The notes below the pieces were generated by a model. It made no database searches and had not been told where the DNA came from. It saw only the letters and a list, made by a program, of their open reading frames with translations. A program made the position numbers and the translations under genes. A DNA stretch of 64,000 bases. Source: Owenia fusiformis (Eukaryota > Annelida > Polychaeta > Sabellida > Oweniidae). This document shows positions 1 to 10,766 of the stretch, piece by piece. Position 1 is the stretch's first letter. Each line of letters starts with the position of its first letter. Location of the stretch: NCBI GenBank assembly GCA_903813345.2, contig CAIIXF020000001.1, positions 32,156,556-32,220,555 of the forward strand. Direction: 5' to 3'.

Positions 1-378
1 CCTTTACCACTTATACCTGCATTTGATGAACCATTCAGTAAGGTTCTTATTGACTGTGTTGGTCCATTACCAAAAACAAAATCTGATAATCAATATCTGC
101 TCACTATTCTGTCTATGGCCACACAGTTTCTAGAAATAAAATCACTCCTTATGCTTAGGAATAGCAAAACCAAGTATATTGTGAAATCACAAATCAACAA
201 TTTCACATTAGTTGGGCTTCCAAAGGAGCTTATTTCCAACTTACAATCTGACTCAGTGCTGAATGATTTCATTTGCATTGATAAAGCTACCCCTGTGAGG
301 TGTAGAGAGTTACATATGATGAAAAGGTATGTTGAGCGTGATAAAATTTCTTTACTCAACATGAGCTTGTGCTCTTAG
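1..378 (+). pseudogene. Ty3/gypsy-type integrase fragment, internally deleted
   Basis: The reading frame is open from base 1 to a TAG at 376-378. Its first ~40 residues contain FSKVLIDCVGPLPKTKS followed by YLLTILSMATQFLE, the start of the integrase catalytic core of Ty3/gypsy (Metaviridae) retrotransposons, in which the first catalytic aspartate lies in the ID-CVGPLP stretch. A degraded piece of the next core block follows (TLVGLPKELIS). The frame then jumps to RELHMMKRYVERDK, which resembles the extreme C-terminal tail of gypsy polyproteins (H-x-N-M-L-K-x-Y-x-x-R-x). The second catalytic aspartate region, the glutamate region and most of the C-terminal domain are missing, so this is a dead copy. 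The rest of the element lies left of the window. Confidence 0.8.
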
Positions 379-1063
379 CTCGTAGGCCAAACTTGTATGT
401 CAATGACAACTATACATGTATGTTATTCAAGAGTCAGATATTGTAAATTATAATGATTAACTCATGAAGACTATATTATATGATAGGCAAATTGTATATA
501 TGTGATAACTGTCACTTTATTTTAACAATACTGTATATAAAAACATTTGCCTAAATAGTGAAATTGATATTATATGAACTATAAGATTGTATCTAGATTA
601 TGTGAGCATTATAGGTGATCATTAAATAGTGTCACAAGATTACTTGATAATATTAGATTGTACTATTAGAAATACTTATATAAGATCATGTGATAATTTA
701 AAACATTGTACAAGTTTAGTGTTTGTCATACTCAAACATGTATGCTATTGTACAAGTTATATGATCTATTGCATGTATTGTATTTATGACTTGATGCATA
801 AATTAGTTTGATACTATTGTAGTATGATACTATTGTAACACATTATTACAGAACATTATATGTTATTAGTTTGTACTCACACTGTAACGATAGAAAGTAT
901 TGTATTATTTGTAAACATACTGCATATAAAAAAAGAATATGGTAAACAAATGTTATGTAAGTCTCAACCTCACTTTTAGAAATTGTAATGCTCGCTACTC
1001 AAGCTAAGATATTATTGTAAAAGTTTTTCATTGCATTCAAAACTTTTCTTTTAAGGAGGGAGG
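379..1063 (+). other. Retrotransposon 3' untranslated internal region with polypurine tract
   Basis: AT-rich sequence without a credible ORF between the integrase stop and the LTR. It ends in the purine run AAGGAGGGAGG at about 1053-1063, directly before the LTR. This is the expected position of the polypurine tract that primes plus-strand DNA synthesis. Confidence 0.6.
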
Positions 1064-1899
1064 TGTTACAGTAGTGAGCTACATATATATTATATTCTAC
1101 TATATTCACCTATAGTTTAATTTGTAATCTATGCTTGCTGTATATGTTGAGCTATTCTTCATTAGAGATCTTAGGTCAAGGTCACAATGACATTATACAC
1201 TGTATCTTGTAAACATAACTGAACTGAATGACTCATTAACTCTTGGCCTTCTAGAAAGTACTGGAACTGTAATCATTTAATCAAGATTGAATCATGTGAC
1301 TTAAGATGTCCAATCAGTGTTATTTTCTAGAAAAAGTAACTTCTTGAAGCATCTGGACTATGCCTTTGCACTATATAATGAGAGAGATGATTTGGGCTGT
1401 CAGCAGAATTTCAAAGTTGATCAAAAGGACATCTTCTTAGCAGAAAATTACAGACACCTACTTTGGGAACATTTATAACAGTGCAAACATACAACCTGAG
1501 GACTTTATATGGACATATATTACAACACTCACTATATACGGATTATCATATACATTCGTGGATTATCATAAACATTTGTGGATTATCATCAAACATTTGT
1601 GGATTATCATCAAACATTATTGGATACGAACATTATAGGATTACAACAAACATTATTGGATTATTACAAACATTGGAGAACTATGAACGATTATTGAAAC
1701 ATTTCGTGATCTGGAACATTCTCAAGGATCGTCAACGACATTTATCGACATCAAGAATAAGCCGTATCATTGATTGGACATCACTTAAGTATTAAACCTC
1801 CTTTATATTATTGTTATATTATTTAGTTTTCAAAATATAAATATATTGTTATCATATTTTAATTGCTGTTTTTACTTTCTGTTATTTTCGTACGTAACA
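1064..1899 (+). mobile_element. 3' LTR of the Ty3/gypsy element
   Basis: The segment begins TGTTACAGTAG and ends TACGTAACA, giving a TG...CA LTR with perfect 6-bp inverted termini (TGTTAC/GTAACA). It directly follows the polypurine tract. A TATA box with promoter spacing (CTATATAATGAGAGA, ~1371) lies inside. Short GGATTATCA-type repeats occur at ~1555-1680, and ORFs across this stretch are not gene-like. The 836-bp length is within the usual LTR range. The 5' LTR is outside the window, so LTR divergence cannot be measured. Confidence 0.75.
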
Positions 1900-2030
1900 T
1901 GATGCAAGATCTATTTAAGGTAAGACACACATACATCCATATATGATGCAAGATCTATTTGAGATAAGACACACATACATCCATTTATGATGCAAGATAT
2001 ATTTGAGGTAAGACACACATACATCCATTT
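1900..2030 (+). repeat. Three tandem copies of a ~45-bp repeat
   Basis: The unit ATGATGCAAGATCTATTT is followed by RAGRTAAGACACACATACATCC and occurs three times in a row immediately after the LTR, with a few substitutions between copies. Confidence 0.85.
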
Positions 2031-2816
2031 ATTACTAAGGCACTCTCATTGCAATTTTACCTATTTATGATTCAGTACAATTCAAAGGTCACAATGATGT
2101 GTGGCTCATACAAAGGGGATATATATTTCTGATATTTTGAGCACTACATCGTCGCATGAGAATAACTTTGTACTATCTCACATTTTTACGGAACTGAGAA
2201 ATCAAGGTTTGAAAGTTTAGAGGTCTGTATCTTACTTAGTATTGCTATGTGAAACTTGATTTTTTGTATGTCACCTGGTCTCACCCTAGAGATATCTTAT
2301 ATGAAATATCATACCTTGAAACAATTTACAAGATCCTTTTTTAAAACTATGGAAATGGAGTTGATACAATTTCCCACCGAAATAACAGCTTATTTCTAAT
2401 TTCAAATTGTCATATCTGATATCAACTCTCTAAGAATTGGTCATGTGACTTGCAAAACTTGGAGTTATAACAATCTTATATTAAAACAAAGTATGCCAAT
2501 ATGTATGTTATTGTATCTAGAATGAAAAATAATGTTTTGCTTTGTAAAAAAATCTTCAAAAACCAAAGAATATTATTTAATAAAATAAAGAAAATTCAAT
2601 TTATAAAACTTTAAAATCAATTTCTCAAATAAGTACAATTATTTCTTAATTTTGGAATCTCAGGACACCCTTCAAAAAGAATTTATTGCCTTTGAAACTA
2701 AGGCAGAAGTACAATGCATTGAAACCAATGATGCCAATACGGTCCCCCACATATTTCCCTCGGTATAAACCCTGTAGCCTAAACCTCCCAGCACATTACA
2801 ATGTAGCCCCTAAGGG

Positions 2817-3266
2817 CCGGTCTGCTGGTCATTATCAGGTTATTTTTGATACAGACCAGTTGATTTTTTCACTGGGTATAGGAGAATAACATTGCAACTG
2901 GTCCATAATTCCATTTTGACCAGCAGGTTTCAGATCCTTAGGGCCTAAGACATAACCAATTTTTATTACATGCACATGGAAGAAATTTGAAAATAGAAAA
3001 ATAATTTCTAATTCATTTTAGATTAATGAAAGTGATGAAACCGGTCCGCTGGTCATTATCAGGTTATTTTTGATACAGACCAGTTGTTTTTTTCACTGGG
3101 TATAGGAGAATAACATTGCAACTGGTCCGTAATTCTATTTTTACCAGCAGGTTTCAGATCCTTAGGGCCTAAGACATAACCAATTTTTATTACATGCACA
3201 TGGAAGAAATTTGAAAATAGAAAAATAATTTCTAATTCATTTTAGATTAATGAAAGTGATGAAACC
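2817..3266 (+). repeat. 224-bp tandem duplication
   Basis: Two nearly identical copies (2817-3040 and 3041-3266) begin CCGGTCYGCTGGTCATTATC and end AGTGATGAAACC. Each copy contains its own small inverted pair, CTGCTGGTC and GACCAGCAG. The few differences indicate a recent duplication inside element A. Confidence 0.9.
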
Positions 3267-4354
3267 TCGATTTAGGTAATCATATTTTGTTCATTGGGAT
3301 GCAGCTATCTTTATCCATTCATTTTCTGTTGTTTGCTACTCTGTGGAGTACAATTGGGAATTGAAGCAATTGTAGAAGTGGAGACTAAGAGTGGCTCTTT
3401 GTAAAGAAATTGAACCAATTTGTTACTTTTCCAAAATAAAATGTAGATGATCTAAAAACAATGATCCCAAAAATGCAAAAGAAAGGACAAATCTGAAAAA
3501 AACATACTAGTAATATAATAACTAAAAAGATCCAAGATGTTCAGTGAAAAGCGCAAAGTAAATCATAGATGAAGAGAAAATAAAATAAGTGTTTTAAGGG
3601 ACTATACTAACATAAAGATAACTCCTTATTGATATAGTGTATGGTCAGTAAAAGTTAAAGCTAGTTTAAATTGATTTAGCTTTTTTCCACAAACTATAAA
3701 ACATCATTTTGAAAGAGATTTCAATAGTATACAGACAGTGATTGCCTTTGAGCAATGTAGTGCAAAATATGACAGTTACTATTTGTTTTGATTACTATAT
3801 CAAGTATATAACCTATTATTATGTACTCTATTTGAAGAAACAAATAAATAGTCTTTCATTTTCAACATTTAATGATGACAGCTTCGTATATGCATTTCTA
3901 TTGCATTTGGCCATTCAAACCCCTATAAGACCTGGTAGCAGGGAAGATAAAGGGTTCTTTTGACTGCTCACATGATCTAATTAACTGGTCATTTGTACTT
4001 TTCATCTTCCCTGGTAGCAAGGATTTAGGTTTTCGAGGAAATTAGTAATTCTATTTCATATCATGTGGCCATGAATAATCCAATGAGCATCCATAATACA
4101 AAGAGTAATTGAGGGCATATAATTTGAATATCATTCTGATTTATCAGAGTCCCTCTTTACCTAACGTTTTTGAGAGGGTTGAACTATGGGTCTGAACTAT
4201 TCCAAAAGGATAGTAAAGGCTGTGGATCCCACAATGTTTGAATATCCATGGGATTACACATACTGTATCATTTTATTTTTTTGATCTCCTTGTAATAGTT
4301 CTAAAACTAAAACATGAAAGGCCAGGCATGCAAACTGGCATGGTATTGTGTTAC
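3267..4354. other. Interior of element A, no gene seen
   Basis: AT-rich non-coding sequence. The longest frames (3742-3963, 4238-4426) have no recognisable protein features, and no splice-bounded exon stands out. Confidence 0.5.
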
Positions 4355-4555
4355 AAAACAGTATTTCATTCTAGATACAATAACATGCATATTGGCATAC
4401 TTCGTTTTAATATAAGATTGTTATAACGCCAAGTTTTGCAAGTCACATGACCAATTCTTATAGAGTTGATTGGTTGAAACAGTTGATATCAGATATGACA
4501 ATTTGAAATTAGAAATAACAGTACTGTCAACCCCTAAAGATTTTCTCGTGGGACA

Positions 4556-4867
4556 GATTTTTTAGACCCAGTGCCCAAAATTCGCGGGATTTTGCGGGAC
4601 ATCTACTAAATTCGCGGGATTTTGCGGGACATTTAAGGGATTTGCGTGATTGCGCTAATAGGAGATTTTTTTTTATCAAATTCCCGGGATTTCGCGGGAC
4701 CATTCGAGGGACAAACACCCTAATTGCGGGACAGTTAACAGGTGTGCCACCAAAAACTTCATAGAGGGACAGATGTTTTAGACAAAGTGCCCTAAATTTG
4801 CGGGATTTCGCGGGACATCCACCTAAATTTGCAGGATGTCCCGGGACATTCAAGGGATTTGCGTGAT
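4556..4867 (+). repeat. Subterminal GCGGGAC repeats of element B
   Basis: Two copies of an about 100-bp block, each starting at a TTTTAGAC and ending AAGGGATTTGCGTGATTG, contain repeated TTCGCGGGATTTTGCGGGAC-like motifs. Clustered subterminal motifs of this kind are typical transposase-binding sites in hAT elements. Here that is an inference from position only. Confidence 0.6.
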
Positions 4868-5260
4868 TGGGACTAATGTAAAAGCGTGTAGAAGTACTTA
4901 AATCAAACTTTCAGATACTGATTAATCAAATATAATGCACCGTTACATTGTAACTTAAATAAACGTCAACACAATTTCACAAAATACGCATAGGAATATT
5001 ATTAAACTTTATTGTAATTTATCAAAAACAAAAACCATGCTTCAGGTGTGATTACCGTAATCTAACACGAAATTCAAAAATTCGGAACAATACTTTGTAC
5101 TTCTGGCGTCGTGACCAACTACGAAACGCTTACCCCCATAATGTTATATATTAAAATGTACCTATTCATATACTGTAGGCATGGGCTTTCAATTGAAAGC
5201 CCATGATATAGGGGTTCGATTAATCTACATCAAATTATAGAGAATGAGGTTAATTAAGAT

Positions 5261-7400
5261 AGGGTTTGTATAAAAAACCGGGTACCGGGTAGTAAATCCT
5301 CCATGCTGGGTTCAAACTTGGTACCCGGTCGAAAAAAACCAAAAAACGAAATATACGAATACACAACATAATTAGATCATTAGAAAACGTGTAAGATTTG
5401 TTTTGAATTTACAAAAATGTATGTAACTTCCTTCAAAATTGAGCCAGAAGCTTCAAATAAAAAGCATTTTAAGGCTCTTTTCTTCCTCTATCATCTTGGT
5501 CATATTTCCATTGGTAATGAAGGGGGGGGGTGCGATCGCACCCCCTCCTGGCTACGCCAATGACATTGTAAGACGATTTGAAAAACAAGACAAATCAATC
5601 TTACTCTATTTTCAATAGTTCGTATGCTGGTACGTGAATTGTTTTGATTATGATTTAAATCTGTAAATAGCTATCATTGCTTTAGCAGAGAGGTGACGTG
5701 TGTTAATTTACATGATGCAACGTGTAAGATTTTGATTATTAATCATAATTTAAGTTATCCCAATTTATGACAAAATTTCCACTGAATTGTAAATTGTTAT
5801 GTCTTACAATGTCATAGGCGTAGCCAGGAGAGGGTGCGATGGTGCACCCCCCCCCCATAACCAATGAAAATATGGCCATAACGATAGAGGAAGAAAAGTG
5901 CCTTAAGGTGCTATGGAAGTTAACAGGAAATGACAAAACAGGAAGTGACAATTTTTTTTGCATTTTTAGATATTTTTTGAATAAAGATAACAGAGTTCTG
6001 GTTTGACCTCCAGTCAATTTAACTATTTCCAAATATCATTTATATGACCAGGATCACAATGTGCATGGTCAGAATGACCCTAAACATGATGAAATAACCT
6101 TTTTTAGCCCTTTGAAAGTGTGACTGAAAAAAAGCTAAAAGTAGGAGCGTAGGGAAGGTCACTGAACAGAATCTTTTGAATTTTTCAGAAAATGTGCCCA
6201 ATATATTGCTCTAAATGATACAATCTTTGAAAATTTGATATCATTCATAGAAAAAGAAAAAAAAATGAAAAAACTGATTTGAAAAGCGATCTATTTTCCT
6301 TTTTATGACCGCCATTTTTGTTTTAGACAATTTTCTAAAATTTCAAAGATTGTACTAGTTAGAGCATTATATTGGGCACATTTTCTGAAAAATTCAAAAG
6401 ATTCTGTTCAGTGACCATCCCTACGCTCCTAGTTTTAGCTTTTTTTCAGTCACACTTTCAAAGGGCTAAAAAGGTTATTTCATCATGTTTAGGGTCATTC
6501 TGACCATGCACATTGTGATCCTGGTCATGCAAATGATATCTGGAAATAGTTAAATTGACTGGAGGTCAAACCAGAACTCTGTTATCTTTATTAAAAAAAT
6601 ATCTAAAAATGCAAAAAAAATTGTCACTTCCTGTTTTGTCATTTCCTGTTAACTTCCATAGCACCTTAAAATACAGGCCTGTCAACTGTCCCGCAATCTG
6701 CGTATTTGTCACGCATTTGCTGAAGAATTTGAAGTCACGCCAGTTTTTTTTGCGTGACAGAAAATGTCACGCAAAATACGCATTTTACCTGGTAATTGTC
6801 AAGCAAAAATATTTCTGTAGAAATTTTTTCAAAATATGTTTACGATACGGTAAAAATACGAACGCCGGAAAAAACCGAACGCAATTTGTTCGGATTTGTC
6901 ACGCGAATCCTGTATGTGTCACGCATGTTCATTGGCAATTTTTCGTACCTCCCCCCCCCCCCCCCCCCCCCCCCCCGTTGACGACATCGCGAGCGTAGCG
7001 AGGGCGAAAAATTTGAGGTGTTCAAAGTTTGGCAAAGGTGCTCAAACTTTGGCCAAAGGTGTTTAAAAGTTGGCCAAAGGTGTTCAAAATTTGGACAAAA
7101 GTGTTCAGATTTGGACTTAGGTGTCCAACATTTTGAAGTCACTCATATTAGGTGGTCCCAAGTTGACAGCCCTGAAAATATGCTTTTTATTTGAAGCTTC
7201 TACTGTCTAGCTCAATTTTGAATCATGTTACATACATTTTTGCAAACTCAAAACAAATCTAACACGTTTTCTCATAATCTAATTATGTTATATGTTCGTA
7301 TTTTTCGTTTTTTGGGTACCCGTTTTTTTTGACCGGGTACCAAGTTTGAACCCAGCATGGAGGATTTACTACCCGGTACCCGATTTTTTATACAAACCCT
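5261..7400. mobile_element. Long palindromic foldback element D
   Basis: The arms fold back on each other about a centre near 6290. The ends are AGGGTTTGTATAAAAAA with an adjoining CCGGGTACCGGGTAG (5261 onward), inverted at 7310-7400. Further in, GAAGCTTCAAATAAAAAGCA (left ~5446) pairs with 7180-7200, and GGTCAGAATGACCCTAAACA (left ~6067) pairs with ~6490. The left arm carries an extra segment with inverted GCGTAGCCAGG motifs (about 5520-5850) and the right arm carries element C. A partial copy of the inner arm lies at 59776-60185, so this is a dispersed family. Confidence 0.75.
6674..7174. mobile_element. Element C, CAGGsCTGTCAAC-ended MITE, 6-bp TSD
   Basis: The left end is CAGGCCTGTCAACTGTCCC. 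The right end, inverted, reads CAGGGCTGTCAACTTGGG. Both sides are flanked by AAAATA (6668-6673 and 7175-7180). It interrupts the right arm of palindrome D, whose sequence resumes after it. Inside are a C-rich homopolymer at about 6951-6976 and six imperfect copies of a ~22-bp GGTGTTCAAAATTTGG-like repeat at 7016-7130. The termini resemble those of element B, so B and C are probably one family. Confidence 0.8.
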
Positions 7401-8082
7401 TTCTAGATATCAGCGTCCATTTATTGTAACTCGCGTTTGCTAACATTTGCTCAGTTCTGAGATGAAGGCCACACGGGTAGAAAAAAGGCCAACGTTGGAA
7501 CTATTTGTGACCTAAATCCCTATTTTCGTAATTAAAATGAAAGTTGAACCCTTCCCCTTTATTTTGATACCAAACAACAGCATGCTAGGTACTTAAAATT
7601 AGGTAAACTTTACTCCTCAAAAGTGCAAAAACTTAGCTTCTTATATTAGATAAGATAATCAAAATATAGGGGATTGCAACAATTTCGGAAATTCGCGGAG
7701 GTCAAAGCCACATTTTGCGGGACTTCGCGGGACAATGCGGGACACGCGAATTAGCCTAATTTTGATCAAATTCGCGGGATAATCCCGCCATTTGCGGGAC
7801 ACTTGACAGCTCTGGAAATAAGCTGTTTGTCTGGAGATGGTACAATTTCACACTGGATTCTAGCTTAACGAGAGGGAATTGAGATGGGGCATGTATCTGA
7901 GATGAAAGCCTGTGTTTCAAATAGTAAAATTCCATGTCTATCTCAATTTTTTTGAAAATGGCAGTTAGTACAAAGTTATTCTCACGTGACGACATATACA
8001 ATACTATTAGGCTGAACTGACTGACATATCTTGAATTTTTCACTCACTTGTACAAGGGGTCATCCAAAAGTAAGGTGACTGT

Positions 8083-8285
8083 AGATGGAAGGGAACAATG
8101 AATGTGACATAAATGGTCTTTATATATTTTTTCTATACATATCTGATTTACAGATTTTACGTAATATTACAAAACTGGTGTCCTATAAGCTGGTATCAGC
8201 TGGAAACAATGCATTTAAAAGACATTTAAAGAAAAAGACATTTAAAGATCAATCCTTGTGACACAGAAATAAATTATATTAAACA
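8083..8285. other. Insertion in left inverted-repeat arm
   Basis: This ~200-bp AT-rich stretch separates the terminal 30 bp of the left arm from its continuation at TGTCCGCCATTTCAACATT. The two parts are contiguous in the right arm. No coding potential or recognisable family. Confidence 0.5.
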
Positions 8286-8349
8286 GAACTGTGTCCGCCA
8301 TTTCAACATTTTTAAGCAATTCCCATGAATTTTTTTCAAAATGTGTACT

Positions 8350-9305
8350 ATCTATTTTTACAAGGTAACTCAATATCCTATTCTGACTTATAGGCCTTTT
8401 GGGAATAGGCCCATTGGGTTTTTATTTTGCATGGGCATTTATTTGAAGTCCTCGAAATGAATGACCATGGGCATCAGCCTTTATAACGAGGGAAAATTCC
8501 TTTTTTAAGCCACTGAACATTTATTTCGAGGGATATTATCGATAGTAAAGTTTATACCTGGTCTTTATACTAAATGCAATAGTCTCATAAATATTGACCG
8601 AAAAAGACCTTTTCCCATAAAATTGTCGCTTTATTTCAAATTAACCCTAATTCTTTGTTTGTCATTTCTGTTTCTTTTGACCACTGGTAGCAAGCCAATG
8701 GTGAGGGAAGAAAATGTAAAATAAATGGTGTCATATTTTTATTTCCAAAAAACAGCACGAACAACAGTAATCACTAATTACCATGAATATTAGGTTGTTG
8801 CAATTTTGGTGCATAATCTTGAATCCTTTTCTAAAACATTTGGCCAACACTGGGTGTTAAAGGGTCTCAGAAGTTTTTTTACTTATAGTGTATAATTTGA
8901 CCGTACGCTAATAATTTGACCTCAACTACTGTGATAATACATGTATATATAATTTTTGTTACATTTCCCTTAATTATCCCAACGAACAAAGATGGTAGGG
9001 ATAAAGTGAAGCCCTCCATCTGTCAGTATCTATATATTACAAGAAGTCCGTCTGCCCGTCCGTCTGTCCGGAAGATAACTGAAATACTAGTAGATGGGTT
9101 TGCTTCAAAATTGGTGGAAAGATGTAGGCCCGTAGCCAGGATTTGCCAAAGGGGGGGGGGCATTTTTTTAAAATTTCCAGGGGGGGTTCACATTTGACAA
9201 TTTTGGCAGATTTTGGTAGATGGTAAATATTACATTGTGAAAAGTGTTCGTTGGGATATGTTACTCTGTGGAGTTGCCGTTTTCTAGTTATTGAACTGTT
9301 CCATG
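8350..9305. other. Second insertion in left arm, mixed repeats
   Basis: This stretch is absent from the right arm. It contains a CGTCCGTCTGTCCGGAAGAT motif near 9060 and a fragment beginning GTAGCCAGGATTTGCC with G-runs near 9130, similar to the GCGTAGCC repeat family found elsewhere in the window. No gene seen. Confidence 0.45.
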
Positions 9306-10150
9306 TTTGATGTGTTCATCTTATAGGTGAGGAGTGAAATTCTCAATTGTGCAATTTAAAGGAGATTAATAGTTCAGAGTATATAAGGACGTGTCATACC
9401 TTAATCTCTTCGTTTATATATGCCTTCAGTGAAAAAAAAAAAATTTTAAATCATAATGAGGGACAATGATGTTTTAGACGCCCGTTTCCATGGCAACTGA
9501 ATTTCACCACTGTTAATGAGGACTATTTCTATTATTAGAGATATCTCTGTCATTTTTTATCCGATTTTGATGATATTAACGCCAAATGAAAGCTTAAGGA
9601 ATAAAGTTTATGATTGGTTCAAAATTATGCAAATTAGCTCATTTGCATATCAACTGTGACGTCATAACCATAATTTATATCTAATTATTGATGTTTTTTA
9701 ATACTACATGGAATATAAACTGCTATTTAATTAAACTGTCATGGTAGAGTTATAATATTTCACTATAAAGCAGTTCTAGGATATCATAGCTTCCCAATGA
9801 TATATAATATGAGGCTTATTAGCTTAAATTAATACAATTATGGCATTCTCAAGTTGCATATTCAAAATTCAAAATGTATACAAATTATACCGTAAATGCA
9901 ATGAAAAATGTTAAATGAAAAATATAGTTTCTGTATGAATTTAATTTAATTTTAATGTATGAATTTAATTTGTGGTTTTTAATTTATAATGTAAGTACCA
10001 AATGAGAGCTACTACTCTTGATGCCTGTTTATAAATCATTAAAAATGATCATGATTGAAACACTCGTTTCCATGGCAACCATATTTCTTTAATATTAAAT
10101 ATATTCTTGCTTTTAAGTTGCTTAGTAATCACATTTTAATCATATTGAAA
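9306..10150 (+). repeat. Left long inverted-repeat arm, main body
   Basis: Reverse complement of about 18770-19570. High-identity landmarks include ATATAAGGACGTGTCATACC, CGCCCGTTTCCATGGCAAC, GCAAATTAGCTCATTTGCAT and CATGGCAACCATAT. Short frames inside (and their mirror at 19254-19457) are repeat sequence, not genes. Confidence 0.85.
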
Positions 10151-10766
10151 CCAAGTGAAAGCTAATCAAAAAAGGAATCTTTTTTTGTTTGTTTTTGTTT
10201 TGTTGTTCTGTTGTTGCCAAGACAACAATCAATAATACTGGTGACATCACAAACAAACTGCAAATCATGCATGACTTCAGACTCAGGTTTTTAGGTTCAC
10301 TGGCTGCAGAAGGGAAATGTTTCACCAGGATATTTTTCTTATTAAAAGTAAGCTATTTTGTTCATACTCTTTTGATTAAGTAATTTATTCTTTTTAAAAT
10401 GTTCATTTATAAACTGTTAAAATATAGAGGCCAAAGTATCAAAGGATAATATATTTAAAGAAAATATTGATGAACCAACAACATAGAGTATTTCCCTTTT
10501 AATTTTCTTCTTCCTGTTTGATAGGATTTGTCATACTTTGTTATCAAGTCATAACTAGAATGCCTATTTGAAAGACAACAGAATCTTGTTCTGATGAATC
10601 TTGTTATTACTGATTTATTCATCTTTCAGATCCAACTACGTCCCCAGCACTCCCAATGCCTGTAACCTGGTAACGTATGAATGAAAATGAGTTTAAAATT
10701 CATTAACAATGAAAGATATGACTCGAATCTATAGTAACATTATAATATCCTATTGAAATCGCAAAT
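10151..10766 (+). other. Leader region of the giant ORF
   Basis: AT-rich sequence between the left arm and the ATG at 10767. Short frames only. The bases just before the ATG (ATCGCAAAT) do not resemble a strong animal Kozak context apart from the A at -3. A non-coding 5' exon and intron cannot be excluded. Confidence 0.4.

Larger units (their letters stand above)
4519..7814. mobile_element. Element B, CAGnnCTGTCAA-ended DNA transposon with 7-bp TSD
   Basis: The left end reads CAGTACTGTCAAC and the right end, inverted, CAGAGCTGTCAAG. GAAATAA flanks both sides (4512-4518 and 7815-7821). The target sequence on either side rejoins to match the intact left arm of element A. Both subterminal regions are rich in GCGGGAC/GCGGGAT motifs (4556-4860 and 7690-7805), in the same orientation. 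CAG-type ends with a 7-8 bp duplication suggest a hAT-like non-autonomous element. It is 3.3 kb long only because of insertions inside it. Confidence 0.75.
2149..8002. mobile_element. Old inverted-repeat element A, right arm split by later insertion
   Basis: The left arm (about 2149-2545) reappears in reverse complement in two pieces, 4355-4518 and 7815-8002, on either side of element B (4519-7814). Landmarks are GAGAATAACTTTGTACTA (left 2158, right ~7975 inverted) and AGAATTGGTCATGTGACTTG (left ~2433, right ~4450 inverted). The left arm reads continuously through AACAGCTTATTTCTAATTTC, and the same string in the right arm is broken exactly at the element B junctions. The inner half of the arms is well conserved and the outer half is diverged. 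No transposase ORF remains. The outer ends are approximate. Confidence 0.6.

Noticed and set aside
4527-4853. Minus-strand frame of 108 aa with CPAKSREF repeats
   Set aside because: Simply the GCGGGAC subterminal repeats of element B read in one frame.
6555-6998. Plus-strand frame of 147 aa with a proline run
   Set aside because: Spans the arm of palindrome D and element C. The prolines are the C homopolymer.
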